Shown in pieces: positions 21,017 to 30,726 of a stretch of 64,000 nt of DNA (position 1 is its first letter; each line of letters opens with the position of its first letter). The stretch is taken from contig NZ_JASISS010000005.1 of assembly GCF_030063195.1 (NCBI RefSeq), positions 62,001 to 126,000 of the forward strand. Reading direction: 5' to 3'. The notes beneath the pieces are model-generated. The model was not told the origin of the DNA. It ran no database searches and saw only the letters and a program-made list of their open reading frames with translations. The translations under genes and the position numbers were made by a program. Source of the stretch: Cryobacterium sp. PH31-AA6. GTDB lineage: Bacteria > Actinomycetota > Actinomycetes > Actinomycetales > Microbacteriaceae.

Positions 21017-22402
21017 GTGGCCGCCCCCACCCGCCTCGATTCCGTCATCGCCCTCGCCCGCCACCGCGGGTTCGTCTTCCAGGCCGGTGAAATCTACGGC
21101 GGATCCCGCTCCGCGTGGGACTACGGACCCCTCGGGGTGGAGCTCAAGGAGAACATCAAGAAACAGTGGTGGCGCTTCATGGTCACCAGCCGTGACGACG
21201 TGGTGGGCCTGGACTCCTCGGTGATCCTGCCCCGCAAGGTCTGGGAGGCATCCGGCCACGTCGAGGTCTTCAGCGACCCGCTGGTCGAGTGCACGAGCTG
21301 CCACAAGCGGTTCAGGGCCGACCACCTCGAGGAGGAATTCGAGGAGAAGAAGGGCCGCCCGCCCGAGGGCGGCATCGACGGCATCCCCTGCCCGAACTGC
21401 GGAAACCGGCACATCTGGACCGAACCGCGCGCCTTCTCCGGCCTGCTCAAGACCTACCTCGGCCCGGTCGACGACGAGGCCGGCATGCACTACCTGCGCC
21501 CGGAGACCGCGCAGGGCATCTTCGTGAACTTCGCCAATGTGCTCCAGGCCGCCAGGATGAAGCCGCCGTTCGGCATCGGCCAGATCGGCAAGAGCTTCCG
21601 CAACGAGATCACCCCCGGCAACTTCATCTTCCGCACCCGCGAGTTCGAGCAGATGGAGATGGAATTCTTCGTCGAGCCCGGCACGGATGAGGACTGGCAC
21701 CAGTACTGGATCGACCAGCGGATGGCGTGGTACACCGGTCTCGGCATCGACGTGGACAACCTGCGTTTGTTCGAGCACCCAGCGGAGAAGCTCTCGCACT
21801 ACTCCAAGCGCACCGTGGACATCGAGTACCGCTTCGGCTTCACCGGCAGCGAATTCGGCGAGCTCGAGGGCGTCGCGAACCGCACCGACTTCGACCTGAA
21901 GACGCACGCGGCGGCATCCGGCAAGGACCTCTCCTACTTCGACCAGACCAGGAACGAACGCTGGGTTCCGTACGTGATCGAGCCGGCCGCCGGCCTGACC
22001 CGTTCGCTGATGGCCTTCCTGGTTGACGCGTACCACGAGGAAGAGGTGCCCAACGCGAAGGGTGGCGTCGACAAGCGCACCGTGCTGAAGCTCGACCGGC
22101 GCCTGGCGCCGATCAAGGTCGCCGTGCTCCCATTGTCCCGCAACGAGGCGCTCTCGCCGATGGCCAAGGCGCTCGCCGCCCGGCTGCGCGAGTCGTGGAA
22201 CGTGGACTTCGACGACGCCGGCGCGATCGGCCGCCGCTACCGTCGCCAGGACGAGATCGGCACGCCGTACTGCGTCACGGTCGACTTCGACTCGCTCGAG
22301 GACCAGGCGGTCACCGTGCGCGACCGCGACACCATGGCCCAGGAGCGGGTGCCGCTGGACAAGCTCGACGCCTACCTCGCCGAGCGCCTCCGCGGCGCGT
22401 AG
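21017..22402 (+). CDS. glyQS: Glycyl-tRNA synthetase, alpha2 type
   Basis: 461 residues, class II synthetase of the single-chain dimeric type. [24 protein letters not shown] is the conserved N-terminus. CTSCHKRF and [10 protein letters not shown] form a zinc module, motif 2 is [25 protein letters not shown] with the arginine, and motif 3 is the glycine-arginine region near GLTRSLMAF. It charges tRNA-Gly with glycine. GTG 21017 has GGAG six bases upstream and matches the family start. Confidence 0.95.
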   Translation: MAAPTRLDSVIALARHRGFVFQAGEIYGGSRSAWDYGPLGVELKENIKKQWWRFMVTSRDDVVGLDSSVILPRKVWEASGHVEVFSDPLVECTSCHKRFRADHLEEEFEEKKGRPPEGGIDGIPCPNCGNRHIWTEPRAFSGLLKTYLGPVDDEAGMHYLRPETAQGIFVNFANVLQAARMKPPFGIGQIGKSFRNEITPGNFIFRTREFEQMEMEFFVEPGTDEDWHQYWIDQRMAWYTGLGIDVDNLRLFEHPAEKLSHYSKRTVDIEYRFGFTGSEFGELEGVANRTDFDLKTHAAASGKDLSYFDQTRNERWVPYVIEPAAGLTRSLMAFLVDAYHEEEVPNAKGGVDKRTVLKLDRRLAPIKVAVLPLSRNEALSPMAKALAARLRESWNVDFDDAGAIGRRYRRQDEIGTPYCVTVDFDSLEDQAVTVRDRDTMAQERVPLDKLDAYLAERLRGA

Positions 22403-22439
22403 TTCCCGTACCTCGCGACCGTCGGCGCGGTTGAATCAC

Positions 22440-22481
22440 GGAAAGAGCACCTTCACCTTGCCCGTGAAGGTGCTTTTTCCG
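22440..22481. terminator. Strong terminator after glyQS
   Basis: AGCACCTTCAC and GTGAAGGTGCT (22446-22456 and 22464-22474) form an 11-bp stem that extends outward with A-T pairs, followed by TTTTT on the plus strand. The mirrored A-run makes it work for the convergent acetyltransferase gene too. Confidence 0.93.
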
Positions 22482-22501
22482 CGATTGAGCGCCGTTCGGG
22501 G

Positions 22502-23113
22502 TTATGAACGAGTGGTCCAGTCGCGGGCGAGGATGGCGAACACCTGCAGGTCGGACCACTCGCCCTTGAAGAACTCGCTCTCGACGAAGTGGGCCTCGAG
22601 GCGCATCCCGAGCCGGAGGCAGAGGGCGACCGATGCTTCGTTCCGGGGATCGAGTTCGGCGAACACCCGGTGTGCGCCGAGCTCCCCGAAGGCGAGGTCG
22701 AGCACGGCAGTCGCGGCCTCTGTCGCGAAGCCCTGGCCATGCCAGTCGGGGTGGAAAACCCAGCCGAGCGCGATTTGCGCGTTCTCGCGGTCCTTGAGGA
22801 ACACGCTGAGGTCCCCGATCACCGGTCCGGGTGCGCCATCGGCGCCGACGAGTTCGGCCGCGAGGATGAGACCGTCACCGTCGTCGGCCAGGTGGGTGAA
22901 TGCGGCTCGCTTCCGCGTGTGCTCCCGCGACTCGGCGGCGTTCCGCTCCGGCCAGGGCAGATACCGCACCACGTCGGGCCTGGCCTGGTAGGCGGCGACG
23001 TCGTCGGCGTCGTCCTCCGTCAGTGGGCGCAGCAGCAGGCGCTCGGTGTGGATCGGGTGGGCGTCGAAAGGGACGGTTGCGGAGGTGCCCGCCCCGGTCA
23101 CGATTCTTGCCAC
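22502..23113 (-). CDS. GNAT family N-acetyltransferase (RimJ/RimL-like)
   Basis: 203 residues. TERLLLRPLTEDDADDVAAYQARPDV is the typical start of the RimJ/RimL/YjdJ-type acetyltransferases. The acetyl-CoA motif A region is WHGQGFATEAATAVLDLAF (Q/RxxGxG/A) near 130, then HRVFAELDPRNEASV. It transfers acetyl groups to an amine on a protein, antibiotic or metabolite; the target is unknown. GTG 23113 start. Possibly co-transcribed with hemA, whose stop lies 31 bp upstream. Confidence 0.85.
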   Translation of the reverse strand: MARIVTGAGTSATVPFDAHPIHTERLLLRPLTEDDADDVAAYQARPDVVRYLPWPERNAAESREHTRKRAAFTHLADDGDGLILAAELVGADGAPGPVIGDLSVFLKDRENAQIALGWVFHPDWHGQGFATEAATAVLDLAFGELGAHRVFAELDPRNEASVALCLRLGMRLEAHFVESEFFKGEWSDLQVFAILARDWTTRS

Positions 23114-23144
23114 GTCACGCGGTTTGCCATGTCAGGTCTGAGGT

Positions 23145-24512
23145 TCAGGAGGCGTTCGGGGTGATCTCGACGTCGTCCGTCGCGGCGGCGACGGCGGGGA
23201 GGTCGACCTGGATGCCGAACATCGCGTCGAGCCCGGTCAGGAAGGCGGCCTGCTCCCCGGCGCGGGCGAGCTCCCTGGAGCGCACCATCGGGGTGTGCAG
23301 GAGCACGCTGGCCAGGTGCCGCAGCGCCACCTCGGTCTGCTCGCTCGAGTCACTGCGGCGGCGGGCCCGCTCGATTTCCGCGTCGAGCAGGCCGAAAATG
23401 TGGCTGCGCAGGGCGACGACGGCCGGGGCGAGACTCTGTTCCTCGGCGACGGCCGAGAACTTGCGCGCGGCCCGGCCGACGAGGAGGCGGGCGTCGCTCG
23501 TGGCGTTGAGCTCTTCGAGCGGGGCGTGGATGCGGATGGTCTCGAGGTCGAGAAGCTCCACCCCGGCCAGCTCCGTCACATCGGGGTCAACGTTTCGCGG
23601 CAATCCGAGGTCGATGATCAGTCGCCGGGGCTCGGTCGGTGCCTCGTCGACGGGGCAGCCGGCGGTTGCGGCCGGGGACGCGGCATCCGCCTGGGCCTGC
23701 AGAACCTGGGCCTGCCCGGCGCGGAGCAGGGCCGCCGTGATCACGTGGTGATCGACGGTCGTGCAGGTGAGGATGAGGTCGACGCCGGCGGCCGCGGCGG
23801 CGAACTCCGATTCGGCGACGGCGGTTATCTGGTGCGAGGCCGCGAATTTGTCGGCGCGCCCGGACGGGGAGTAGACCAGCACGTTCTCGGCGCCGAGGTC
23901 GCGCAGCGCCGCCAGGGAGGCCCCGGCGTAGCGGCCGGTCCCGACCAGGAGCACGCGGGTCTCGGCCCAGTCGGCGATGCGGCTTTCGGCCAGTTCGAGT
24001 GCCAGCCGCACGAGGGACCGGCCGGCGGCGCCGATCCCGGTGCGATTCTTGATCCCGCGGGAGGTCTGCGACGCGCGCTGGAAGAGCCGTTCCAATTCGG
24101 GGCTGGTGGTACCCACCAGCCTGGCCTGCTCGAGCGAGCGCCGCACCTGGCCGGCGATCTCGCCCTCGCCGACGATCACGGATTCGAGGCCGCTGGTCAC
24201 GGCGAACAGATGCTCGGCGACGGTGTTGCCGTGCACGAGATCGAGCGTGGCCCCCAGCACTTCCGCAGCGACGCCGGTGGCAGAACTGACCCCATCGAGC
24301 GCGGCGTGCACGGCCGCCTGGGGATCTGCGCCGGCCGGCTCATCCAGGTCGAGGTAGGCCTCGAAGCGGTTGCAGGTTGCCACGACAATGGCACCGACGA
24401 GCGCGGGGTGGCGCTCCAGAATGTTCGCCGCGGCATCATTCGCACCGACAGACAATTTCTCCAGCACGTCGAAGCTGGAGTTCTTATGGCTGGCGGACAG
24501 GCAGATCAACAC
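23145..24512 (-). CDS. hemA: Glutamyl-tRNA reductase
   Basis: 455 residues. The nucleophilic cysteine is C47 in VVATCNRFE. The Rossmann domain for NADPH begins at [12 protein letters not shown], and the C-terminal helical dimerisation domain follows. It reduces Glu-tRNA to glutamate 1-semialdehyde, the committed step of tetrapyrrole synthesis. It is transcribed away from the rest of the cluster and diverges from hemE over 71 bp. Start GTG 24512 is set by TAGACT six bases upstream. An N-terminal [12 protein letters not shown] block is the normal family start. Confidence 0.95.
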   Translation of the reverse strand: MLICLSASHKNSSFDVLEKLSVGANDAAANILERHPALVGAIVVATCNRFEAYLDLDEPAGADPQAAVHAALDGVSSATGVAAEVLGATLDLVHGNTVAEHLFAVTSGLESVIVGEGEIAGQVRRSLEQARLVGTTSPELERLFQRASQTSRGIKNRTGIGAAGRSLVRLALELAESRIADWAETRVLLVGTGRYAGASLAALRDLGAENVLVYSPSGRADKFAASHQITAVAESEFAAAAAGVDLILTCTTVDHHVITAALLRAGQAQVLQAQADAASPAATAGCPVDEAPTEPRRLIIDLGLPRNVDPDVTELAGVELLDLETIRIHAPLEELNATSDARLLVGRAARKFSAVAEEQSLAPAVVALRSHIFGLLDAEIERARRRSDSSEQTEVALRHLASVLLHTPMVRSRELARAGEQAAFLTGLDAMFGIQVDLPAVAAATDDVEITPNAS

Positions 24513-24518
24513 CGTTGG

Positions 24519-24524
24519 AGTCTA
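24519..24524 (-). promoter_or_regulatory. -10 box TAGACT, leaderless start of hemA
   Basis: TAGACT, six bases, then GTG 24512 on the minus strand. Confidence 0.65.
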
Positions 24525-24583
24525 CTTTGCGATTCTGGGGGTCGAATCGTCCGGGCCTTCGAAGTTTGACAGAATTGGGACAA

Positions 24584-25741
24584 ATGAACCTCGAAGCGCA
24601 GCATCCCCTCGCAACCGGACTCACCGCCGACGCCCGTCTTATCCGGGCCTATCAGGGCACTCGTCCGGAGGTGACCCCCGTCTGGTTCATGCGCCAGGCC
24701 GGGCGTTCCCTGCCCGAGTACCGCTCGCTGCGGGTGGGCACCCGGATGCTCGACGCCTGCCTCGACCCCGAGATGGCCAGCGAGATCACCCTGCAGCCCG
24801 TGCGCCGCCACAACGTCGACGCGGGCATCCTGTTCAGCGACATCGTGATCCCGCTCAAGCTCGTCGGCGTGGACGTCGAGATCGTCGCCGGCATGGGCCC
24901 GGTCCTGGGCAAGGCCGTGCGCACCGCGAAAGACGTCGCCGAACTCACCGCCCTCGACCCGTCCGTGCTCGACACGAGCCTCGCCCCGATCCGCCAGGCG
25001 GTCGCCCGCACGATCGCCGAGCTCGGCTCCACCCCGTTGATCGGCTTCGCCGGCGCTCCGTTCACCCTGGCCGCCTACCTGGTCGAGGGCGGGCCGTCCA
25101 AGGATCACATCCACGCCCGTACCCTGATGCACGCCGACCCGGAGGCCTGGGCCGCCCTCATGGCCTGGACCGCCGAGATCACCGGCCGTTTCCTGCGCGC
25201 GCAGGTGCTGGCCGGGGCGAGCGCGGCCCAGCTGTTCGACTCCTGGGCCGGCGCCCTCTCGCTGGACGACTACACCCGTTATGTCGCCCCGGCATCCGCC
25301 GCCGCGATCGCCCACGTGCGCGACCTGACCTACACCGAGAACGGCGCCCCGACGGATGCCGACCAGACCGGCGAGACGACGGCCACGCGCCGCAACGTGC
25401 CTGTCGTGCACTTCGGCGTCGGCACGGGCGAGCTCCTCAAGGAGATGCACGGGGTGGGCGCCGACGTGGTCGGAGTCGACTACCGGGTGCCGCTGGACGA
25501 GGCCAACCGCCGGCTCGGCGGCATGGTCCCCGTGCAGGGCAACATCGACCCTGCCTTGCTCGCGGCGCCGTGGCCGGTGCTCGAAGCGCACGTGCTCGAC
25601 GTGCTCGAGCGGGGCCGCACCGCCCCGGCCCACGTGCTCAACCTCGGCCACGGCGTCCCGCCGCTGACCGATCCGAACGTGCTCACCCGCCTGGTCAGCT
25701 TCGTGCACGAGATCGGCGCCTCCGCGCCGGTCGCCTCCTGA
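24584..25741 (+). CDS. hemE: Uroporphyrinogen decarboxylase
   Basis: 385 residues. [16 protein letters not shown] is the UroD signature with substrate-binding arginines, and [13 protein letters not shown] carries the family's conserved aspartate. It decarboxylates the four acetates of uroporphyrinogen III to give coproporphyrinogen III. ATG 24584 matches the family N-terminus; the frame is open to 24377 but that part is antisense to hemA. A short segment near 260-275 ([20 protein letters not shown]) is an extension absent from compact homologues. hemY follows 31 bp later. Confidence 0.95.
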   Translation: MNLEAQHPLATGLTADARLIRAYQGTRPEVTPVWFMRQAGRSLPEYRSLRVGTRMLDACLDPEMASEITLQPVRRHNVDAGILFSDIVIPLKLVGVDVEIVAGMGPVLGKAVRTAKDVAELTALDPSVLDTSLAPIRQAVARTIAELGSTPLIGFAGAPFTLAAYLVEGGPSKDHIHARTLMHADPEAWAALMAWTAEITGRFLRAQVLAGASAAQLFDSWAGALSLDDYTRYVAPASAAAIAHVRDLTYTENGAPTDADQTGETTATRRNVPVVHFGVGTGELLKEMHGVGADVVGVDYRVPLDEANRRLGGMVPVQGNIDPALLAAPWPVLEAHVLDVLERGRTAPAHVLNLGHGVPPLTDPNVLTRLVSFVHEIGASAPVAS

Positions 25742-25772
25742 TCGTTCGCCGACCGGGGAGCTGAGAGCGCGC

Positions 25773-27482
25773 ATGCGGGACGTCATCGTCATCGGCGGAG
25801 GTGTGGCCGGCCTCGTCGCGGCCAGGGCGTGCGCCCGGGTCGGACTCTCCGTGACCGTGCTCGAGGCGTCGAGCACGGTGGGCGGTGCGGTCGCGAGTCA
25901 CCAGGTGGCCGGCCTGACCCTGGATAGCGGCGCCGAGAGCTTCGCGGTGCGCCGCAACGCGGTCGCCGAGTTCGTCGATTCCCTCGGTCTGAGCGGTGAG
26001 GTCGTCGCCCCGAATGCTGCCGGGGCCTGGCTGCACCTGCCCGACGATGGTCCAGGCGGCGGTGCGATCAGCGTGCCCCTTCCCCAGGCCGGGGTGCTCG
26101 GGATTCCCGGCTCACCGCTGGCCGACGACGTGCGCCGGGTGATCGGCTGGGGCGGCGCGGTGCGCGCCTACCTCGACCGGCTGATGCCGGTGCTCACGAT
26201 CGGCCGGGAGCACAGCCTCGGCGACCTCGTCCGCAAACGGATGGGCCACCGCGTTCTCGAACGGCTCGTCGAGCCCGTCGCCGCCGGAGTGTACTCCTCG
26301 TCTGCCGCCGAGCTCGAGATCGACGTCGTCGTGCCCGGGCTCAACGCCGCACTGACCACCGCCGGGTCGCTGTCCGGGGCGGTCATGTCCCTCCGGTCCG
26401 CGGCGCCGGCCGGCTCCGCTGTCGCGGGCCTTCGCGGCGGCATGTCGCGGCTGGTGGTCGCGCTCGTGGCCGATCTCGACCACTTCGGGGTCGAGATCGT
26501 CACGGCGGCGCCGGTCACCTCGTTGGCGCGCAGCGGGCAGCCCGACGCGGAACCGACCTGGCGCGTGCGGCACGAGGTGCCGGAGGAAGCCGCCGCTGAA
26601 CCCGCTGAACCCCCTGAACCCGCTGAACCCGCTGAACCTGCCGAACTTGCTGAACCTGCCGAACCTGCCGGACCTGCCGGACCTGCTGAACCTGCTGAAC
26701 CTGCCGGACCTGCCGGACCTGCCGGACCTGCCGAACCTGCTGAACCTGCCGGACCTGCCGGACCTGCCGAACCTGCCGGACCTGCCGAACCTGCCGAACC
26801 TGCCGAACCTGCCGAACCTGCCGGACCTGCCGAACCTGCCGAACCCCTGACCCTGGACCGCGAGGCCCGCTTCGTGATCCTCGCGACCCCCGGCGCGCAG
26901 GCGCTTCGTCTGGTGGCCGGCATCGCCCCCGAGCTGACCGAGCTCGCCGCGCTCGACTGGCCGGAGCCGACCGCGGTCGAATTGGCCACGCTCGTCATCG
27001 AGGCTCCGCTGCTGGACACGCACCCCAGGGGAACGGGCGCGCTCGTTGCGGCCGGCACCCCCGGTGTGACCGCCAAAGCACTCACCCACGCGACCGCGAA
27101 GTGGGACTGGCTCGCCGAGGCGGCCGGACCGGGCCGCCACGTCATCCGTCTCTCCTACGGCCGGGCCGGCGAGGAAAGCCCGACGGCAGCCCTGGCCGAC
27201 CCGGAGCTGCGTGCCCTCGCCCTGCGGGACGCGTCGGCCATCCTCGGGGTCGACCTCGACGCGGGCGCGGTGCTCGGCTTCGCCCGCACGGTGTGGGGCG
27301 ATGCCCTCTCTCCGGCGACCATCGGGGCGCCGGACCGGGTTCGACAGGTCCGGGCCGCCGCCGAGGCGACGCCGGGCCTGGAACTGACCGGCGCCTGGCT
27401 GGCCGGCACGGGGCTCGCGTCCGTGATTCCGGACGCCCTCGCCGCCGCCGCCCGGGTCAGGCACGCGGCGCTCGGCATCTGA
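25773..27482 (+). CDS. hemY: Coproporphyrinogen III oxidase, HemY/CgoX, with expanded repeat
   Basis: 569 residues, about 80-100 longer than normal. The N-terminal FAD fold reads VIVIGGGVAGLVAARA with the later acidic residue in TVLEAS. DSGAESFAVRR and GLRGGMSRLV are protoporphyrinogen oxidase family blocks. With HemQ and a Firmicute/actinobacterial-type ferrochelatase next door, the product is expected to be coproporphyrin III. Residues about 270-358 are a low-complexity run of Ala-Glu-Pro and Ala-Gly-Pro triplets encoded by a 9-bp minisatellite; conserved sequence resumes at LTLDREARFVILATPG, so the enzyme frame is kept. Confidence 0.92.
   Translation: MRDVIVIGGGVAGLVAARACARVGLSVTVLEASSTVGGAVASHQVAGLTLDSGAESFAVRRNAVAEFVDSLGLSGEVVAPNAAGAWLHLPDDGPGGGAISVPLPQAGVLGIPGSPLADDVRRVIGWGGAVRAYLDRLMPVLTIGREHSLGDLVRKRMGHRVLERLVEPVAAGVYSSSAAELEIDVVVPGLNAALTTAGSLSGAVMSLRSAAPAGSAVAGLRGGMSRLVVALVADLDHFGVEIVTAAPVTSLARSGQPDAEPTWRVRHEVPEEAAAEPAEPPEPAEPAEPAELAEPAEPAGPAGPAEPAEPAGPAGPAGPAEPAEPAGPAGPAEPAGPAEPAEPAEPAEPAGPAEPAEPLTLDREARFVILATPGAQALRLVAGIAPELTELAALDWPEPTAVELATLVIEAPLLDTHPRGTGALVAAGTPGVTAKALTHATAKWDWLAEAAGPGRHVIRLSYGRAGEESPTAALADPELRALALRDASAILGVDLDAGAVLGFARTVWGDALSPATIGAPDRVRQVRAAAEATPGLELTGAWLAGTGLASVIPDALAAAARVRHAALGI
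26591..26849. repeat. 9-bp coding minisatellite inside hemY
   Basis: About 28 contiguous 9-bp units of the form GC(C/T)G(A/G)ACCT, encoding AEP or AGP. All unit changes keep the frame. The plus-2 frame is also open through the run (Leu-Pro-Asn/Asp), a by-product of the period. Confidence 0.95.
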
Positions 27483-27605
27483 ACGAGCCGGCACGATGCC
27501 GGGGAATCGCCCGTCCGGTCCGGATTTCCTCCGGCTCCGCCCTGCGCGTGAACCCGGGGCGGGATACGCTGGTCAGACACATGAACGTCGAGGAATGGAG
27601 TGACA

Positions 27606-27974
27606 ATGCGGGGAAAGCTTCTTTTCATCACGGGCGGACTCGTCGGTTACGTCCTGGGCGCCCGCGCCGGGCGTAAGCGTTACGAGCAGATCGTGGCTGC
27701 CGCAGAGAACGTCTGGAGCGCCCCGCCCGTGCAGCGCCGCGTGACCGAGGTGCGCGACTTCGCCCTCGAACGCGTCGGTGACGTGCCGAGCGCCTTGTTC
27801 GACGCCGGCAAGAAGATCGTCACCGCGGTGCAGGCGAAGACGACCGGGTCGACGGATGCCGTGAGCACCCCGGCCAAGCCTGCCGCCTCGGCGAAGGCGA
27901 AGGCTTCGGCCAAGCCCACTGCGGCGAAGCCCGCGACGGCCAAGCCCGCCGCAGACGACACCACGACGAAGTAA
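27606..27974 (+). CDS. Small membrane-anchored protein with Ala/Lys/Pro-rich tail
   Basis: 122 residues. The N-terminus LLFITGGLVGYVLGARAG is a glycine-zipper membrane segment as in YtxH-like proteins. A helical middle part follows, then a 40-residue tail of A, K, P and S (AKPTAAKPATAKP) resembling histone H1-like or cell-wall-spanning tails. ATG 27606 has GGAGTG at the right distance. It begins a three-gene run of small membrane-associated proteins inside the haem cluster. Function unknown. Confidence 0.7.
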   Translation: MRGKLLFITGGLVGYVLGARAGRKRYEQIVAAAENVWSAPPVQRRVTEVRDFALERVGDVPSALFDAGKKIVTAVQAKTTGSTDAVSTPAKPAASAKAKASAKPTAAKPATAKPAADDTTTK

Positions 27975-28012
27975 CCGCAGCGAACACTCGAGGAACCAAG
28001 GAAGGCAATGCT

Positions 28013-28459
28013 GTGAGCAACAGCGAATTCAACCCGAATGGTGTCAACCCCGGTGGCCTCGGCCCCAGGACAAAACGATCACTCGTCGTGCTGCTCGGCC
28101 AGCTGCCCGGTCAGATCATCGCGCTGGTCAAGGCTGAACTCGCTGCTTTCAAGGCCGAGATCGCCGGCAAGGCGAAGAACATCGGACTCGGCATCGGGCT
28201 CTTCGCCGTGGCCGGAGTCTTCGCGTTCCTCGCCGTGATCGTGCTGATCGCCCTCGCGGTGATTGCGCTGGCGCTCGTGCTGCCGCTGTGGCTGGCGACG
28301 CTCATCGTCGCGGTGTCGCTGCTGCTGATCGCGGCGATCCTGGTTCTGATCGGCCTGAACCGGGTCAAGGCGGGCACGGCCCCCGACCCGGAGGGCATCA
28401 CGGCAAGCATCCGACGCGACGTTGACGCGTTCAAGGGAGTTGGCGAATATGAGCACTGA
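28013..28459 (+). CDS. Phage-holin-superfamily (DUF1469-like) membrane protein
   Basis: 148 residues with two adjacent membrane helices (about 60-115) and an amphipathic N-terminal helix LPGQIIALVKAELAAFKAEI. This is the actinobacterial holin superfamily III/DUF1469 pattern, found in normal chromosomes and not itself evidence of a phage. GTG 28013 has AAGGAAGG upstream; an ATG at 28008 runs straight into a stop. It overlaps the next gene by 11 bp. Confidence 0.8.
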   Translation: MSNSEFNPNGVNPGGLGPRTKRSLVVLLGQLPGQIIALVKAELAAFKAEIAGKAKNIGLGIGLFAVAGVFAFLAVIVLIALAVIALALVLPLWLATLIVAVSLLLIAAILVLIGLNRVKAGTAPDPEGITASIRRDVDAFKGVGEYEH

Positions 28460-28766
28460 CAAGGCCAGGACGACCGACCAGGCGAAGGCGGACATCGTCA
28501 CCGGCGATACGACCAGGAACCCTTCGAAGACCGAGCTGCGCGCCGACGCGATGGCAGCCAGGTTCGAACTCGCGCGCACGCTCGACGCGATCGAGTACAA
28601 GCTCAACCTGCCCAAGCAGGTCCGCAATCGCGCACTCCTGCTCAAGCGGCGGCTGCACCGTCTCGGTGAGGACAACCCGGCCGCCCTGGCCGGGATCGCC
28701 GTCGCCGGTGCGCTCGTGGCCGGAGCGGCGGTCTGGCTCGGCGTGAAGGCCGTGCAGAACCGCTGA
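28449..28766 (+). CDS. DUF3618 family protein
   Basis: 105 residues. RADAMAARFELARTLDAIEYKLNLPKQV is the DUF3618 helix, followed by a C-terminal membrane helix (AALAGIAVAGALVAGAAVWLG). DUF3618 proteins usually sit next to DUF1469 proteins in actinobacteria, as here, and the pair probably forms a membrane complex of unknown task. GGAG precedes ATG 28449 at about 9 bases. Confidence 0.8.
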   Translation: MSTDKARTTDQAKADIVTGDTTRNPSKTELRADAMAARFELARTLDAIEYKLNLPKQVRNRALLLKRRLHRLGEDNPAALAGIAVAGALVAGAAVWLGVKAVQNR

Positions 28767-28849
28767 GTCACCTCGCGGAATCCCGGTCGAATACGCGGGT
28801 TCCGGCCGAGCTTTTGGCTCTGGTCGCAAAGAAGTAGAGACTAGTACTC

Positions 28850-29614
28850 ATGACTCACCCGGCTGCCGGAGAGGCAGTAAACCCACTTCACCCGACCAGT
28901 CCCGCCGAGACCGCATCCGCGGCCGACGCCTCCGCGGAATCCCCCCAGGGGTTCACGCTCTTCACGGTCCTGCGCAAGGATCCGACCAACCCGGATGACC
29001 TCGACGGGCGCGACGTGCCGCACGCCGTGCTCGAACTCGACGATGTGGTGAAACTGGTCGAGGCGGAGGGTGTCACCGTGCGCGGGTTCTACGACGTCTC
29101 CGGCCTGCGGGCCGACGCCGACGTGATGATCTGGACCCACGCGCCCGAGGCGGAGACGCTGCAGTGGGCCAACCGGGAACTGCGCCGCAGTCGACTGCTC
29201 AAGAGCCTGCTCCCCACCTGGAACGCCATGGGAGTGCACCGCGACGCCGAGTTCAACAAGAGCCACGTGCCCGGTTTCCTCCGCGGTGTCGAGCCGAAGG
29301 GCTGGCTGACGGTCTACCCGTTCGTGCGCAGTTTCGAGTGGTACCTGCTCCCACAGGCCGAGCGCAGCGCCATGCTGGCCGACCACGGCCGCAAGGGCGC
29401 CGCCTACCGCGGTGCGATCGCCAACACGGTCTCCGCATTCGCCCTCGGTGATTACGAATGGCTCCTGCCGATCGAGAGTGACGACCTGACCGAGCTGGTC
29501 GACCTCATGCGCGGACTGCGCGAGACCGAGGCCCGCATGCATGTCCGCGAAGAGATCCCGTTTTACACCGGCCGCCGCATCGACACGGCCGAACTCGTCG
29601 AGGTGCTGCAGTAA
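28850..29614 (+). CDS. hemQ: Coproheme decarboxylase HemQ/ChdC
   Basis: 254 residues, chlorite-dismutase superfamily. The proximal haem ligand is H179 (MLADHGRKG). The conserved tyrosine of the decarboxylating site lies in the WLTVYPFVRSFEWYLLP block. It converts coprohaem to haem b with hydrogen peroxide, the last step of the coproporphyrin route. About 35 disordered N-terminal residues precede the domain. The stop overlaps the hemH start by one base. Confidence 0.95.
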   Translation: MTHPAAGEAVNPLHPTSPAETASAADASAESPQGFTLFTVLRKDPTNPDDLDGRDVPHAVLELDDVVKLVEAEGVTVRGFYDVSGLRADADVMIWTHAPEAETLQWANRELRRSRLLKSLLPTWNAMGVHRDAEFNKSHVPGFLRGVEPKGWLTVYPFVRSFEWYLLPQAERSAMLADHGRKGAAYRGAIANTVSAFALGDYEWLLPIESDDLTELVDLMRGLRETEARMHVREEIPFYTGRRIDTAELVEVLQ

Positions 29615-30726
29615 TGGCCCGCTACGACGCCATCCTGCTCGCCGGATTCGGCGGGCCGGAGGGCCAGGACGACGTGATCCCCTTCCTGCGCAATGTCACG
29701 CGTGGCCGCGGCATTCCGGAGGAGCGCCTCGAAGAGGTGGCGCACCACTACCGCCACTTCGGTGGCGTCAGTCCGATCAACAACCAGAACCGCGTGCTCA
29801 AGGCCGCCCTCGAGGCCGAGCTGGCCACCCGCGGGATCGACCTGCCCGTGCTCTGGGGCAACCGCAACTGGGGTCCCTACCTGCGCGACGTCGTCGCTGA
29901 GGCGCACACGAACGGCCAGGACCGGCTGCTCGCCATCGCCACCAGCGCATACAGCTCCTACTCCGGCTGCCGTCAGTACCGCGAGGACTTCGCCGAGGCG
30001 CTCTCCGCCAACGAACTCGAGGGCATCGTCCAGATCGACAAGGTGCGCCAGTTCTTCGACCACCCCGGCTTCGTGATGCCGTTCATCACCGGGGTCCGGA
30101 AGGGCCTCGAGGACGTCGCAGCCTATATCCCCGGCATCGACCTCGCCACCGAGGTGGAGATCCTCTTCTCCACCCACTCGATCCCCATGACGGATGCCGC
30201 CAAGAGCGGCCCCGCGACCCTCGGCTTCGGTGAGGGCGGCGCCTACAAGGCCCAGCACCTGGCCGTCGCGCAGGTCGTCATCGACGGCGACTCCGTGGCC
30301 GAGCCGATCGCGAGCCCCTGGCAGCTGGTCTTCCAGTCCCGCAGCGGGCCGCCGAGCATGCCGTGGCTGGAGCCCGACATCAACGATGCCATCGCACTGC
30401 TGCCGGCCAGAGGCATCCGAGCCGTCGTCATCGTTCCGCTCGGCTTCGTCAGCGACCACATGGAGGTCATGTGGGACCTCGACAATGAGGCAACGGAAAC
30501 CGCCAGGGAACACGGTCTCTTCTCGGTGCGGGTGCCGACCCCCGGGGTCGACCCTGCCTATGTCAGCGGGCTGATCGATCTCGTCGTGGAGCGGCTCACC
30601 GACCTTCCCGTCTCCGAGCGCCCGGCGATGACGGACCTGGGTCCCTGGTACGACGTGTGCCGACCGGGTTGCTGCGAGAACGTGCGCCTCGGGTTCAAGC
30701 CCGCCGTCGCCGGGATGGCACCGTGA
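29614..30726 (+). CDS. hemH: Coproporphyrin ferrochelatase
   Basis: 370 residues, CpfC type. It inserts ferrous iron into coproporphyrin III. The catalytic histidine is H188 in FSTHSIPM. A cysteine in YSSYSGCRQYRE and the C-terminal DVCRPGCCENV supply four cysteines, the arrangement seen in actinobacterial ferrochelatases that hold a [2Fe-2S] cluster. Overlaps hemQ and hemC, so the three are translationally coupled. Confidence 0.95.
   Translation: MARYDAILLAGFGGPEGQDDVIPFLRNVTRGRGIPEERLEEVAHHYRHFGGVSPINNQNRVLKAALEAELATRGIDLPVLWGNRNWGPYLRDVVAEAHTNGQDRLLAIATSAYSSYSGCRQYREDFAEALSANELEGIVQIDKVRQFFDHPGFVMPFITGVRKGLEDVAAYIPGIDLATEVEILFSTHSIPMTDAAKSGPATLGFGEGGAYKAQHLAVAQVVIDGDSVAEPIASPWQLVFQSRSGPPSMPWLEPDINDAIALLPARGIRAVVIVPLGFVSDHMEVMWDLDNEATETAREHGLFSVRVPTPGVDPAYVSGLIDLVVERLTDLPVSERPAMTDLGPWYDVCRPGCCENVRLGFKPAVAGMAP

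Noticed and set aside
26647..26850. 67-codon Leu/Pro/Asn frame inside hemY
   Set aside because: It is only the minisatellite read in another frame.
28013..28766. Prophage remnant suggested by the holin-family gene
   Set aside because: DUF1469/DUF3618 pairs are ordinary chromosomal genes in actinobacteria; no phage structural, lysin or integrase gene is nearby.
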